Below are positions 35,921 through 49,900 of a stretch of 64,000 nt of DNA, one piece after another. Every line of letters starts with the position of its first letter. Position 1 is the stretch's first letter. Origin of the DNA: Stercorarius parasiticus (lineage: Eukaryota > Chordata > Aves > Charadriiformes > Stercorariidae); NCBI GenBank assembly GCA_013396915.1, contig VWZL01004638.1, positions 744,001 to 808,000 of the forward strand, in the 5' to 3' direction. The position numbers and the translations under genes are program-made. The notes beneath the pieces are model-generated. The model did not search any database and had not been told where the DNA came from. It worked only from the letters and a program-made list of their open reading frames with translations.

Positions 35921-38900
35921 GTAATTTTTTTCTTTTTCTTTTGAAGAAAAATCTGTGGTTTGCAGAGATGAGGCTTTTCTTCTTTTTTTTTTTTTTTTNN
36001 NNNNNTTTTTAATTTTGCTAAGTGACAATATTATTCTGTTTTGTTTAAAAAAAAAAAGAAAAAAGGAGAGCGAGCGCCTTATCCTATAGACTTATCCAAG
36101 GCTATGGAGGAGGAATGTTTGAATAGCTTCTCTTGATAGTGACTGAAGATGGAAATAAAAGTGACCTTGCTTCATCATCATGTAGGGCTTCTTTGCTTAC
36201 TCACGCTGAGAAGTATCTCGCTTCACATGTAGCTTAATTGAATTCTGTTGGAACTACTTGCAGATGATGGGACTCAGAGTGAGTAAGGATGACATAATCT
36301 GACTCCTTGTATTTTTTCTCTACTTTGATGTTTAAAAATATAGAGCAAACAGAACCAAAAAACCCACACTAAACTGGATTAATTTTAGAAGATCAGCCAG
36401 TGGATAATAATCTTCTCATCGGCTTTTAGAAGAAATTTCACAGTTGAGGAAGGCATACCATTTACAGGCCTTCTTTTTGTTATTTAAACAACTCTTGAGT
36501 TTCTGGAACCTTACAGTTATTTTTGGATAGCTTAAGGACACAAAATCACACAAAAAGCACTAAATGAGAGGAAAAAATGTTTCCTGCACAGAGAACAATT
36601 ATGGAATGCTTTTTATAAAGTGAAATTATATGAAATACCAGGTTATCAAACTCTGGATGAAACTCAGAGTATAGAGAAAAATAGTTTACTGTGGTCAGCT
36701 CTGTTGGAACCTTTGAGAATCAGTGTTCTGTCAGGGACAAATTTCTGCCTGTTTAAATACATGGACTAATCAATATTTCCTAAGGATGAAACATATGTTT
36801 TAAAAATCATTGTAATAGCTTTACTGAATAAAGGTATTTCAAGTGTTATCTCTGCTGTAAGCATGAATTGATCGTCACTACTTTTATAATGAAACTTAGA
36901 ATAATTAAATATTAATATTTGAGTTTATACCAAGTCCTTCAACTCTTAGAATTAATAATAATAAACTGTGTAAGTCAGTGGAGTTCCTTTTAAAATGAAG
37001 GTCCCATCAGGATGTATTAGAGTTAGAATTTCAAAGCAAATATAAGGGAAAATTAACAACCTTAGTGATTGTAAATGTTTAAATCTCAAGGCAAAAAGTG
37101 CATATAATCATTATGTTCTGTATTCTGTTATAAAAAGTTAAAATAAATTTAAGATGGTTTCACTATGTAATATTTGTCTTTATCAGTTTATATCCTTAAA
37201 ACACATGTGCAGCCATTTCACTAAAGTAATTATGCTATAGAAGGCAAACAACTTGGATTTTCTTTCAGGACGATGAAATAGCATAAAAGGTAAATGGAAA
37301 TACCTTCTAGAGAAATCCCTTGTGACATAAGGCTTGACTCCTCAGTTGCATAAAGTATCTGTTATTTAGCTGGAAGGAATGGTGTTGGTCACCAAGACAA
37401 CACTGGTTATTTAAGGATAAAGTAATCACCAGCCTTCCAGGTTCCCAACAATTCAGACTTAGTTTTTGCTCTTATCATCTTTTGAATTACTCTTCTCTGG
37501 TTTTTGTAATATCTCATTAATAGTGGTTGTAACAAGACGTTCTAATGTGCATTTTACCAAATACAAAAAAATTTTGAAGATCCGAGTATCAGTCTTGAGC
37601 TACAGTACTTTGCAACCAGCTTCGCTGAACCCAATGAATCTGCAATGCCCATAATTCCTGAGGATGTATCCAATACTAATGGTCATTCTGTATTCAAGGG
37701 TTGATCTTGTTTCTGTGGTTTTCAACATGCTAAAATGGAACGAATCATGGACTGCATTCCTTATGTTACCTTTAATATTGACACATTGGGTTAAAAAAAA
37801 GCAAGCGATTTTTTTAAACCTTTTTTTTTCTTGATTTGCTTTGATGTATACTATGTATGACAAGTTCAATGTGTTTTAATTTTAGAATTAATTACATGCA
37901 GATGTAATTATATTGTGAATTACAATTGAAAAATGAACTTCCTGTCAAAAATCTGAAGACTTTAATAAAGTTCTCATAATGTGATATGAAAGGTGAACAT
38001 TCAGAGCAATAAAACAAAGAAGTTGGCATCTAAACAGAAACTTATTTTTCTGTGCATGTCTTCCTATAACTCTTGAATTCAAGTGTGAGTTTCACTGGCA
38101 TGGGTATTCCAACTAAACTAAACAATTTTGACACCTTATTTTGCTTACTAGAAATTAACACTAGAGGTCTATTAGCTTATAAATTGTAAAATAAAATCCA
38201 CAATAGCAGTAGGTGAAAAAAAGTCACCTAACATCCAAGCAGACATTTTATGTGATGTGGTAGCTTTTGGGATGTCTTAAACTCCTATTTAACCTTTGCA
38301 GAAAGTCTGTTTATACTGTTGTTTTGCTAGCAAACTCTTTTCTGTGAAACTCTTCCCTTTTTGTGGTCTTCTACGAACTCTGTGCTTGTTCCTTGTTGTC
38401 TCCCTTAATTTTCTCTTGTATATACTGCAGAGTTTTTGAAGTTTCTCTTTTCCTGCAGTAGCTCCCAACCAAGCATGTTCCCTTTCCCACCCTTGTCAGA
38501 GAAGGTGCTTGTGCTTGGTTTTTATCTAATAAATTTGGCAGTAAGGAAATGCTTATTACTTATTCGTTCTCAGCTACTTATATTTTTTCACCAATAATAT
38601 ACATGATCTTGAGCCAACCCCAGTCAAGGCAGTCTTCATATTGTTATCATTGGTTATTTTCATTTCTTACTGTTGATTACACCTTGACATGGCATATTAG
38701 CTGTGGATGTCAATATATTCGATAGTGATTTTCTGTCTTTCAAAAAAGTCAAAAAGGTAATACCTTTTACATCAAAAAATCCTTTCTGGCAAGGCCTAGA
38801 GAGGCCTTGAGGAAGCTTTCTTTGTTGCAACAATGTGCGTAATGAAACAGAATTGTTATAGAATGTGCCCCTTCTCTATCACCTCTATTTTTTATTTTGA

Positions 38901-41773
38901 AGAAAAAAAATCTATCAGTGTAATGAACCAGGCTTTTTAATAGCAAAAGATTGCTATAGAATAAAAGTGCTGAGAATAGAATAAAAATTATTAGAAACAT
39001 AGAGAGTCATGTTTGTTAACCAGAATTTATTAGGGACTTAATTATCATGAAATTACTATCAGAGGTCCCTAGTGAAGTTAAGGTGCTTAGATTTTAATAA
39101 GAAGTACTTGAAAAAGGTTGCATTTTCACCAAGTTGATTTTACTCCAAAACCCAAACAGAACGTGGATGTGACCAATATTCACCATGCTGGTTCCAGAAG
39201 TTTCAATAACTGTGTTATTTATATGAGGTGTAGTTGCTATGTAGTCTTAGGTTTGTTAGCTTTTTCTTGCAGATTGTTTTTTTTGCAAAATGCAGGTTAG
39301 AACTGGTGGCTTTTCGATCATCTTACATTATGACGACAAAAGTTCTTGTACCTGAGATCTTGAACCTCAGTCTCCTGAACTTCAGGCTTAGGCTCCTTTC
39401 CATTTCAAACAAAATCTACGTAAAGATACGGTAGTTGTGCTGCATCTTTTTACTAAGGAATCTTTTTTACTAAGAAATCTTTTTACTGTCAAGCTGAACA
39501 TTTGTGGATTTGAAGCAAGTAGGGTCAAAAGGCGAGCAGATCCAAAGCTCATTTATGCATTACTGAAAAGTCACTAGGGAGTATCTTTCTGCCCTGTCCC
39601 TTTTAAAGCAGAAGCCATTATACCAAAGCATGAGATTGAGAGGGTAAAAGTAAGTGACAGAGCTGCTGCACTGTACATTTTTAGCAGCACGAGTTAGAAT
39701 GATCCCTTCAACCTTGGGTGGCAATGTCATGAGTGAATATGGCAAGAAAAGACAAATTAAAAGCTAGTCATATCTTAATTGTCTCCTAAGGAATTGAATA
39801 TGTATTATATAACATTTTCTTAAGTCTCTGTGTTACAAAAATGGTAATGATCAATCACTCAAAAGCTCCTAAATGCCAAGTGTTAAGATACAACATTTAT
39901 TTGCACAGCTGTACATGTACATATGTCTGTGTATCTATATATGGTTATATCTAGATACAGATTTAAAGTGGTACCAGCCTCAATTACCAGACACGTCTTC
40001 CACAGAGTTTTGGATGATTAAGCCAGGTTGTTTTAGCTATCCTGAATCTGCACTTTTAAATATAGGCTACAGACTTTTGAATAAGGAAAAAGTAGTTTAG
40101 TTAATTTCAGAAGTCTTTGGGTTTTGCTTGAAGTAATTGTTCTTTTCATAATACAGGTTTTGAAACTTCTCTGTCTCAGTGTTCCCAGCCTTTTTGAAAC
40201 CCAGCTTCACACTTGAGAACATTGGCAGGGATTCATTTTTTCTCTGGGAAATTGATAGTTCCTTCCTTCCAAATCATAAGCCTTAAAGGAGTATTTTTAA
40301 ACAGGTTTGAGAAATTAACTTTCTAACGCAATGCATTGCCTGCCTGCATTGCAGAAAAAAGGGGTGTACCTTGTCAGCTGTATTTAAAGGTGGAAAGAAG
40401 ATAAAGTGACTTAGATGGTGCTTGGGGAATGGCCTTTAGAGTGTGAGATGGTTTGACAGTGAAGGAGCTGTGAGAGCTTTTGGTTGTCTGGTTGCCTTTT
40501 GACAAGAGCTGTCTGGCCTGAGGTATTCTGGAATACACTGGGAGTTAAGAAGAAATATGTGCAGATGCTCAAGGGACTGCAGACTGACTGGATGTTTTGA
40601 AGATGGGAAGAGCAGACAGTGTTGAGATTTGGGTCGTGTGATCATCAGCAGAGCTGTGCACAACTGAAGTTGTGTTCAGATTAGGGAGTTACTCTGGGGA
40701 GATAATGCACAGGGAATGACCACAGTCACTAGGGCTTACGCGTCTTGAGAGATGCTGGTGTCCCTAAGGGACGAGCTCCTGGGATGATACTGTAATACAC
40801 ACTGAATTGCAAGGCCCTGTGATGAGGATAGAGACAGAAAAGGACTGAATTGCTGGCAAAGCTTGCATAAGAAGTGGTAATAGAATATAAAGCTTCTGTA
40901 CTAGCCCTGATCAGATGTAGCATTACCTCTTACGCCTTTGGTATAAGACTAAAAATTGAACCACACAAACCTATCAGAACAAGTCTTATATATGAAGAGA
41001 GAAGAATTTGGCATTGAAGACTATTGGTAGTTGTTAATCTTTTAATTGACTTTGGGCAGGTGTGTTGCAAGTGTTCAGAAACTTAGCACTGTCTAGGTAA
41101 GCCCCAGTAAAGATTGGTTGGGAGGTGGGGTGCTGGCAGAGCTGTCAACATGTGTGCTAATGTATCTTATCAGCTGGTGCTCTGACATGGCATATGCTTA
41201 GAGTCAGTGCTGCTGTGACATGAATGTATTACACCTCATAGTAGATACATATACGCAGTGTGGAAAGACCAGAGTTTATATGGAAAGTGTAGCTTTTTAT
41301 TTAAGCTACAAAATGAAAGCAAATAGTAAATTTATGGACAAATAAAGGGGAGGATGGGAGTAAGGAAATGCGTAAGTGCAACTATGTAAAGCTTGCTCTG
41401 CCTTTTAAGAATGCCGCTGTTTTCATGTTTGGGTCAATCTTCAACACGTTCTCCTAGGTTAATGATCCAGGAAGTGAGTGAGTTCATTTTTGTTGTTGAT
41501 TGTGGCGTAGCTTTATCTAATCACCATTAACAAATGTGATAATGGACCAGTAATTTTTTTGTTGCACATCTTGTTCAAGTTGCTTAGCTGTTGTGGGAAA
41601 AATTGAACAGACTCAGTAAGGAGAATTGAAGCAATTATGACCCTATTTTCAATAAATGTTAAAGCTGACATTGCGTGTGAGGGTTCAAACTATAGTAGAT
41701 TCCTATATACCTCTCTACTGCACAGCAGAGATGAGATTTGATTTATATTAAGTTTACTTGGTTTTTATTTTAG
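35921..41773 (+). other. ROBO2: Intron between the CC2 exon and the [11 protein letters not shown] exon
   Basis: This 5.9-kb intron begins with a T-rich stretch containing the only assembly gap in the window. The remainder is AT-rich with no recognised repeat family. Short open frames on both strands have no recognisable content. The acceptor is TTGGTTTTTATTTTAG. Confidence 0.75.
35999..36005. other. Seven-base N gap inside a poly-T tract
   Basis: N bases break a T run of about 28 positions. Such gaps usually mark uncertain homopolymer length rather than missing genes. Confidence 0.95.
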
Positions 41774-42034
41774 ATATGACAGTGATGGTTGGTGTCCGCC
41801 TTTGCCAGTTCAGACCTACCTACATCAGGGCATGGAGGATGAGCTTGAAGAAGATGATGATCGTGTTCCTACACCTCCTGTCCGAGGAGTAGCTTCATCA
41901 CCTGCGATCTCCTTTGGGCAACAGTCGACTGCAACCCTCACGCCTTCTCCACGAGAGGAGATGCAGCCAATGCTTCAGGCCCACCTTGATGAATTAACTC
42001 GGGCTTACCAGTTTGATATAGCAAAGCAGACATG
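41774..42034 (+). CDS. ROBO2: ROBO2 exon: cytoplasmic tail with [20 protein letters not shown]
   Basis: The exon carries one base to complete Gly, 86 full codons and TG of a Trp codon, with a TTTTAG acceptor and GTAAAT donor. It encodes [18 protein letters not shown], an acidic run [19 protein letters not shown], then the very conserved [20 protein letters not shown] and [17 protein letters not shown]. The TPPVRGxASSPA and STATLTPSP segments are shared with ROBO1, so this is one of the best conserved parts of the tail outside the CC motifs, rich in proline-directed Ser/Thr sites. It lies between CC2 and the CC3-like region. YDSDGW has Gly where I recall Ser in mammals. An unspliced read-through would meet a stop at once (TGG-TAA), so correct splicing here is essential. 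Confidence 0.97.
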
Positions 42035-43685
42035 GTAAATGTTTGAAGGGGGCACCTGTGGTCTGGGAAATGAAAGCATAATAATAATTTATTCCATGAT
42101 GATGTAAATATCAACCGTGTTCAACAACATTTCAGTAATGTTTCCAAAGCAGTGAAATGGAAGAAGAAATAGCAAAACTGTATCTACAGTGTGAAGGCCT
42201 TAAACATTAGTAGGTGCTTTTTAAACCATTATGTTTGGTAATATGTTAAATCTTGGCTAAAACCACGTAAAAATAGTATTCCTCTGGAGTTTTACATATA
42301 TTCAACTAAGTAGTTAACACCTACCTACTGACAACTTTTATGCAGTTTGGAGTACTCTCTTTTCAGGCTAGCAAAAGATACAATTTTTTAGGGTTTTTCA
42401 AAAACATTGAGGTTCTAAATTCCTGATTAAAAATAATGTTAGCCACCTGAAATAGCAATGTAGCAGCTTTTACCTTGTGTTACATGAGAATGAAGCGTTT
42501 GGATCTCTGCCTGTAGTTTAAATCCCAAGGAAATTTCTTATTCATAGGGAAAAACCCCAGAAATAGCAGGAAGGAAGTTGTTAGAATGTACAAAATGGAT
42601 CTAGTGCTTCAGAGTGCTTTATGCCTATTTAAGGGAAGAGCAAGCAAATACCACAGTAACATTTCCCCTGCAAAACAAACAGAAGCAATCTCTTCAGGGA
42701 CTGAAAAAGAACTTGTCAACTGCACCAGGCTGGGGATACAGTGAAGGTCAGTTGCTTTCTGGATGTTCCCTAAGCGGCAGTTGTCCTTTTACAACTTTTC
42801 TATCCAGACAAAGCCCGCGAATCTCGGAGGAGGGGAGCAGAGCTAGTTACCGAATGGCACGCTGCCAGCAGAGGAGCAGCCTTTCTTCGCTGGTAAATAA
42901 AGCCACAAAGTTATTCAGCTTGAGCTACCATAAATAGATCAGGCAGGTAGGCAGGTGGTGCCAAATCAAAGCCAGCTGTTTTCCCTGGACACCGTGGAAG
43001 CCTGGAGGCTTGTCTGCAATCTGCACTCAATCAACAGGGTACTTTGGTCCCGCCGCAGCACCACGCTGCCAAGCACAGACCCCGGCCTGCCTGTGGGACA
43101 GACCCAAATCCCAGGCAGCAGCTAGACCTGGCCTGTTGAAGGTAAAACACTTCTGAGCCAGCACACAGATGCATACCCTGTCTGCGCTGCATGGCTGCTG
43201 CATTTTGCAGCTGTTACCCTTTCGACATCCTACAAACCACGGGTGCCAGTCTGGGAGCGGATAACGTAATAGGACTCTGTAGCAAAGCCTCTTGCGGCTG
43301 AAAGGAAAGGTCTTGCTCCCTTTCTGGAGAAATGAAAGTTGATTGGAAACTTTGATAATGTGCTTAGGAATATACAGATTTTGACGTTGCTCTTGTGTAA
43401 GGTCACAGTAATTGAGCCTGAAACTCCAGAAAAAATATAGAGGAAATAAACTGTATTTTCATACTAGAACCTTGTAGCAGGCATTGGGATAAATATTGAG
43501 AGTCGCAAATACAAGTTATTTTTGCAGTAGTTGTGACACATGGAGTTGTTTAATGCGTGGCTGGATATATATCATGCTGTTCAGCAAATGGTGTTCAAAG
43601 TCAGTGGAAAGTCCTCCATTGTCTCAAGCGGGAAGGAAGAGCTCTTAGTTTTCTTTTCACAAATTCAGCCTGTCCCCCCTCTGTA

Positions 43686-43698
43686 GGGGGGGGGGGGG
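43686..43698 (+). repeat. Poly-G run of 13
   Basis: Thirteen G bases in a row after a C/T-rich stretch and before an A-rich one; prone to length error in sequencing. Confidence 0.9.
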
Positions 43699-43832
43699 AG
43701 AAACAAAACAACAAGATGAGACCCATCAGATAGGTTACTGTAGAGTAACAGAAGAGAAATACAGAGACCAGCCAACTAGAAATTTAAGAAAGAGCACATT
43801 AGAGATTACTGGAAAAGTACATAATCATTATG

Positions 43833-43953
43833 GCCTTGATCCAGCAAATCACTTAAGTATATGCTTAACTACAAGTACATGAGAAATTGACTTCAATTGT
43901 TCTATCACATGCTTAACATTAAGCATATACTTAAGTATTTTGCTTGATTTGGA
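43833..43953. repeat. Palindromic MITE-like repeat, about 120 bp
   Basis: ACTTAAGTATATGCTTAA at 43851-43868 is an exact reverse complement of 43919-43936. The outer arms continue imperfectly (GATCCAGCAAATC against TTTTGCTTGAT), and the centre ATTGACTTCAAT is nearly palindromic too. The whole is one long imperfect palindrome of the type left by a non-autonomous DNA transposon. I associate its sequence with a common repeat of turtles and birds. Fragments occur at 9225-9285 and 50597-50670. Confidence 0.7.
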
Positions 43954-45301
43954 GCTAATCACACTGTTTATTGAAGGTTAGTTAGATGGTAGTGCCCTTT
44001 AGGGCAGTGTTCTGAACACTGCATAGCTAAGAACCTCATGTCCAGACAGAAAAGTATTCAAGAACTACTGATCAGAAGGGGGTTGTATATCAGAAGGGAA
44101 GCATTTGCTCTGCAAATAAAGCTTCAGAATAAGCAATAATTTAAAACCTGCACAAAGGTGGAGAGAGATTCCAGTGGTACATAACATTTAGTGTGACATT
44201 CTCAGATCCGATAGATTTACAGTATGAAAAATAAAAAGCTGTTTGAATAAAGAGAATTACTGCACTTATCAAGTGTAGGCAATAATACAGCACAACATTT
44301 TCATTGAAAATATATTAGAGCTAGGAAACTGAACAGGTGACAGTTGTAATTTTTTCTATTATGTCCAAGCAAGAGACCAGCAGAATCCTGGATGCCGTCC
44401 AGAGCGCTGCCGATTTGAATCAGGTCATGACACCTCATGAACAGCCACCCAAGGATTCCCGCGTGCCTAAGTTAGCAATTTCAAGTGTGGTACATGCTCT
44501 CATGCCACGGCCAGTCATGCCTGGGTCCCTTGGCACAGCTTGCTGTGTACCTGTAGTGCTGTGGAGAATGCTGCATTGAAAGCTCATGGTTCTTTTCCTC
44601 TCTAGCCTCTCAGAGACCACACAAATGAAACACCAAGTCCCGTGCTTGCCTTTGGCCATTTAGCTATCCTGTGGGTGCTTTTTATCTTTGTTTTTCTTTT
44701 TTTAGTTGTAATTGCTGCATGCAGTAATTTCACACATGCATGCCCTAATACTGCTGCAATTAAATCAATTAAAATACTTGGAATAATGCAAAATAAAAAA
44801 GGGCTCAATGATAATAGGTTCATTGGACTTGAAAATTTCTTCTATCCCGCTGGACATTTCCTCCTCTTTCGGGTGAGTTCTACTTAAGGGCATTGAGTCT
44901 GTTTAAGCAGAAGGAACGTAATTTAATTTTGGCTCAAGGTGTGATTTGCAAGGTGGAATATTGTGTGACACACTTATATGCTAAGTTGGATTTCAGAATT
45001 GTGTTTTCCGTGAACTTCCTACCTGATTTATGTAGCCTCTGTGTTCATTGTTCCTCATCTGTAAGGACAATCTTGACCTTCCCCATCTTACAGGAGGGGA
45101 AGTGTATATAAGACTGGAATGTGCACAGGTACTCTGGTATTAGAAGCTATGGTGAATAACTGAACCGACTTTTCTTGAGTTTGACCTAACAAGCAGGTTT
45201 TGTAAATCTGCTTCAGGACTTACTGAAAGGCTTATCTTCTATTGACCATGGGGTACAAAGTCTCATCCATTCTGATGACATTTTCCTGTTTGTTTGTGTA
45301 G

Positions 45302-45516
45302 GCACATCCAAAGCAATACACAACCTCCTCAGGCTCCAGTTCCGCCCCTAGGATACGTATCTGGAAACCTTATTTCAGATTTGGAAACAGATGTTCCAGA
45401 TGATGATGATGATGAGGATGATATTGAAGAAGAAACTGTAGAAATCAATAGGCCGCTGAGAGGTCTAGAGCATACTCCAGGCTCCAGTATGGACAATCTA
45501 GACAGCTCTGTGACAG
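45302..45516 (+). CDS. ROBO2: ROBO2 exon: proline-rich CC3-like and acidic region
   Basis: One base completes Trp, then 71 codons and one base of Gly. The sequence starts HIQSNTQPPQAPVPPLGYVS, the short ROBO2 counterpart of the CC3 polyproline motif that in ROBO1 binds srGAP SH3 domains; it is less proline-dense than ROBO1. It is followed by SDLETDVPDDDDDEDDIEEE, a long acidic run, and by TPGSSMDNLDSSVTG, which is conserved with ROBO1. The phase-1 end can join the 183-nt cassette at 55105 or the exon at 59800. The acidic run differs in length and pattern from mammals as I remember it, as expected for a GAT/GAA repeat. The donor is GTAACC. Confidence 0.96.
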
Positions 45517-46971
45517 GTAACCAAACACAGTTAACAGTGACACCAATTTGTTCCTAACAGTAAAATACATCATCAATCAAACACTTTCTAAGTGAAAATT
45601 TATTCCACTCTATTTCTGTAAAATTTAAAATGTGTTAATATTAAACTCTGAAGTTAAAGAAGGATTTGAAAATACTTTGCTTTGCTGCAAAACGATAAGA
45701 AAATTCATGAATTTTAAAAAGCTTTAAAGACTTGAAAGAAAACTCAATTATATCCTAGCTTTCATGAAAAGTTCACTCTACTGGAGAAGCAAGCCAGTTA
45801 CACAAAAAGGAGGGGGAAGACCTTGGCTTAGGAATATGTATTTCATAAATCAGGAGCAGCATAAAAATGTTACCTTAAGGCACTTTTAGATATTTTGCTG
45901 GGTAAATGCTTTCACAGATGAACACAGGGAAGGTAAAAGACTTCAGAATAAGTGTAGTTAGATCAGCACAACATTTATTTGTAGAGTCACTGCAACATTT
46001 ATGTAGGAAATTGTGTATCTTGAACCTGCTTTGTATTGCTGAATGTAATAATTGTTCCTTTTCAGTGAAGACATTTAATTATTCTGACACTCCTTCCTTC
46101 ACTGCTTCTTCTCCTTTGCATGCCTTGGAAAGTTACAACAGGGATCATCAAAGGGGACCTAGAAAGGCATGCTAAACTAATGCACAGAACCTGAATGAAT
46201 AAAATTGCTGTTGATGAAATGTAGGCAGTGAAAGATATTTTTTGAAAAACAGAGATTTTATATGGACATAATGAACTTTTTGTAGGTGTCAGCGTATTTC
46301 TCTTTAGGTTAAATTTGGGCCACTATATACCATACTGTATCCATAATGTACAGCTTTACTGGAGACTCAAATGTACGTAGTGTCCACAGTTCATAAAAGC
46401 TAGCGGCTGCTTCTTCAGTCTTTGATCTCAGAGGAAGAACACTGATTGTTAGTTGTACTTTAAGGGAGACTCTCTCAGTACAATTTACTACCACAGCACT
46501 GCTAAATTTCATCTCATTGTCCTGGACCTTTGAAATTCTAAGGATTTTGCACCCTTACTTAAGCATTGCTGTTCTGAAAACACTGCAGGAATTTGACGGT
46601 GAAAGAGCAACAATACCCATAATTTTCTTCCTTTTCCCTTGTTGAATTAAATAGTGTGTAGCTTAATCCCACTTTCCAGGTTTTCCTTCACTCTAGGGCC
46701 AGACTGCTTGCCAATCTAATTAAGATTTAAGAATTGTATCTCTGCCGCTGTGGTTTGAAATCCGGATCCAACTGAAGGCCGTAGAGTTAAAGTTTAAATC
46801 CCTGAATTGAGAAGGTTAACTTATTAGTGCATGAGTATGTTAAGCCCCTTTGCTTGAATTTCTAGTGTAATCTCCTTCAGGCTATAATTCTGCATATTTT
46901 TGCATATCTCACTAATGGCTCAGAAGCCTTTCCATTAGGAATGCAGTAAGGGTTTTGCACTGGTAATACAG

Positions 46972-46999
46972 AAATAAATAAATAAATAAATAAATAAAT
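46972..46999 (+). repeat. (AAAT)7 microsatellite
   Basis: Seven perfect AAAT units, a likely length polymorphism. Confidence 0.95.
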
Positions 47000-49900
47000 C
47001 GGGTGGCTATATATTTTCCATTTGGTATGTATTAATATGTCAATGTTGATGTATCTGTAAATCAGAAAATGAATGTTTTTCACATTTGCATTTTCACCTA
47101 ATATTTTGGACCACCCTACCTAGTGCAAAATAAGGAATGACTGCATTTCTGCTCCAATTCATAGACTTTTGTACTTATTACAGTTTCTCCTTTTATGAAT
47201 AACATTCAAGCTTCTAATAGTTTTAAATCTTGTTTAATTATTGGATTGTTAAATGTTTAATTATTGGAGTGTTAAAAACTTCCTGGTGGGTTTTTTTTGG
47301 AAGAAATTGGGCAGAACCTGGTAATCTAGGCTGGGAGTGTACTTAAGGTAATCTAAATGCACTCTCACTCGTTTCCACCACTATCTTGATGTGACCTCAT
47401 CTAGCTGAAAATTAAGGTTTTTCTTTTGCTTTTTCTTGTTTAATTACAAGCTGGATCTGTTCCTTGATCTAGTTCACTGCATGGCAAGGCGTTTGCCAGC
47501 ACTGCAGGAAGGGAACGTGCAGCTGGAAGGGAAGCAAAATGACAGACTGCCCCTATAGCGTCTAGCCAACACTTAGATTGACTTAAAACAGTTACGGAAA
47601 TAAAACCTTACAAAAATACAGCCAGAGCGTTAGTGTAAATGATCTGTAAAATGGCAAACTCTCCCAATAGCAAAACTGCTTCTGTTTTCATCAGTTACTA
47701 TGTAGATAAAACCTTGATTTTCTGAGGGCTTTTTTGGGCTTGTATTTTTTCTAGGGGTGGACAGAAATGGCTTATTATATTGGGTGAATTGTTTCAAAAG
47801 AGAATCTTAGTTTTTGTCTATCTGTTTCTGTTAGGTCTTCCAGGCTGTGTTTAATGGTGTTAAGGAGGTTATACAACAAATTGCATTCATTGTTTCCAAG
47901 CTGTTTCTCATTCTTTAATTTCATTGCTTTTAGAATACTGTAGAACAACTAAATTGTTCTTTCTTACACTGAGAACATATAAGCTACTTCTTTTCACAGG
48001 GCTGCTTGTGACTTAAACCAGCATTTCCCTAGGAATTTATATATCACGTTTTCACTTCTTTAAACGTTCTATTAAAAAAATGGAGGCAAATGAGAACAGC
48101 TGACCCAGACGAAGCAATGCTTCTGTTCACTTTGAAGCATGCGCTGTGAGTTCAGTGTTTGCGAGAAATCTAAATTGACATCCCTGGGTCCAGTCTTCCT
48201 CCAAACAGAGTTGCTTAGGGTGAGCAGGGCGAGATTCCTCACCCTGTACTGTTTGCATGCCTCAGCGATGACTTGAAGATACGCACTCTCGGCGTGAAAT
48301 GGTACTTCGTTCTTTATGGCTGAGCTGAGACCGAGTTTTTCATCCAATGCCAAGTGTGGGATTCTCTGAGGGGAAAAACTGGCACTGTGTGAGCTGAGCT
48401 CCAACCGCTAAATTCCTCCGAAACCACAATGTCGCTCCTTTAAACTGTTTAAAAGTCAGGTTGTCTTCCAGGCCCTGGAGTTTTAGTTACAGCTAACTGA
48501 AGATTCAGACAAGGGTTTAATCTGCGCTATTAAGCTTTTCTCTTTGCAGGTGGCAGAGACATAATGTTGATGTGTATAATAACGTGAAAGTGAAAGGAGG
48601 AGTGCACAGTAACTGTATCTTAACGTTTTCCAGATATTGCAAAGAAAACTCAAGAAGGGAGGTTTAGATTTGAACGTTTAGGGGATGGAATATGAAATTA
48701 AAGCCAAAGTTTTGCTTCATTCCCAGCATGGTTTGTTAGGATACCGAATTACTGATTCTGATTTTTTTCAAAAAGAAGAAAACTGAAAAGCAGCTGTAAA
48801 ACTTGACTTTTAATTCACAGTTATTTAGGGCTATTTGTGCTTTCAGAGACTATTGAAATATGGTTTTTCTTTTGCTTATGTTTAACGTTTGGCTTTATAA
48901 TGAAGTGGTGTACAAAGTTATAGCATGAATGGTCATGAAGAGTCTGTTCTATTCTACTTTAATAGACTTTATTAATTGCATATGATGACTGTATAAGAAA
49001 TGAATTTGCTTCTCACTGAAATCACCCTAACAACAATAGGTTCTGTCAAATCAAAGTATTATGCTTTCGAGGTTTTGTTTGCCCTCTCCTTAACTTCTCC
49101 TCTCCCAGCACCACCAGTGAAGCTGGTAGTGAGAGCTGTTATATCTTCAGTCCCGGTCCTTTTGACTGAGGGGAGAGATACACCCATTAACTACCATGGA
49201 AATTATAACAAGCCCTTTGCTACCTAACTGATACAAACTGATATAAGCAGAGAGATATTATTGTAAACAGTGGCACTGCAAAAGGTTGATTTTTTTTTTT
49301 CAACAAAATTATATAGATCTGAAATCCCCATGTGTTATATAGCTCAGCAAGGAAGAAAATCCCTTATTTGGCATGTTTTAGTCTTGATTAAAAGAATCAC
49401 TGATCACTGTCTGTATGGTAAAAGTTGTTCATTCATTGTGTCTGAGCACAAATGGAATAATTTTTGAAAATTACACAAAATCATTTTGATGAGCCGTATT
49501 TTACCATGGCAGAGTTCAATATTTATATTGATTTGCTTAGGGATACCTATTGCAAAAGATTCTATTTTATAAGCAGTTAGACAGATTGCATTTAACAGGA
49601 AGAATGTGTTTCATGGATTAAATGTGTGCTCAGAAAATAAGAAACTGCTACTTTTTGTATCTCATAAAAATGGTAATGCAACAATTAGCAGGGTCATATT
49701 ATAAAGCACAGACTTTACTCTAGCTTAATGGATCTAGGGATATGCATTCATCAGCAACGATGGATTTAGCATAAAACGACATGTAAATGAATTGATGACT
49801 GATCATAAATTAATTTTAGTGCTGAAGAAGTAATAGAGACACAGCAAGATGCCACTTTATCATAGTATTTTACTGCTCAGCAACATTTGAGCAACTACTT

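Larger units (their letters stand above)
42035..45301 (+). other. ROBO2: Intron before the CC3-like exon
   Basis: This 3.3-kb intron includes a somewhat GC-richer part at about 42700-43330, a 13-base G run at 43686-43698 and a palindromic MITE-like repeat at 43833-43953. The acceptor is TTTCCTGTTTGTTTGTGTAG. Confidence 0.75.

Noticed and set aside
48072..48404. Minus-strand open frame of 110 codons
   Set aside because: No recognised family and no exon-like context. Open frames of this length are expected by chance in 64 kb read in six frames.
49110..49130. Possible tiny exon between CTCTCCCAG and GTAGTGAG
   Set aside because: About 17 nt, wrong phase for ROBO2 and no match to any Robo peptide.
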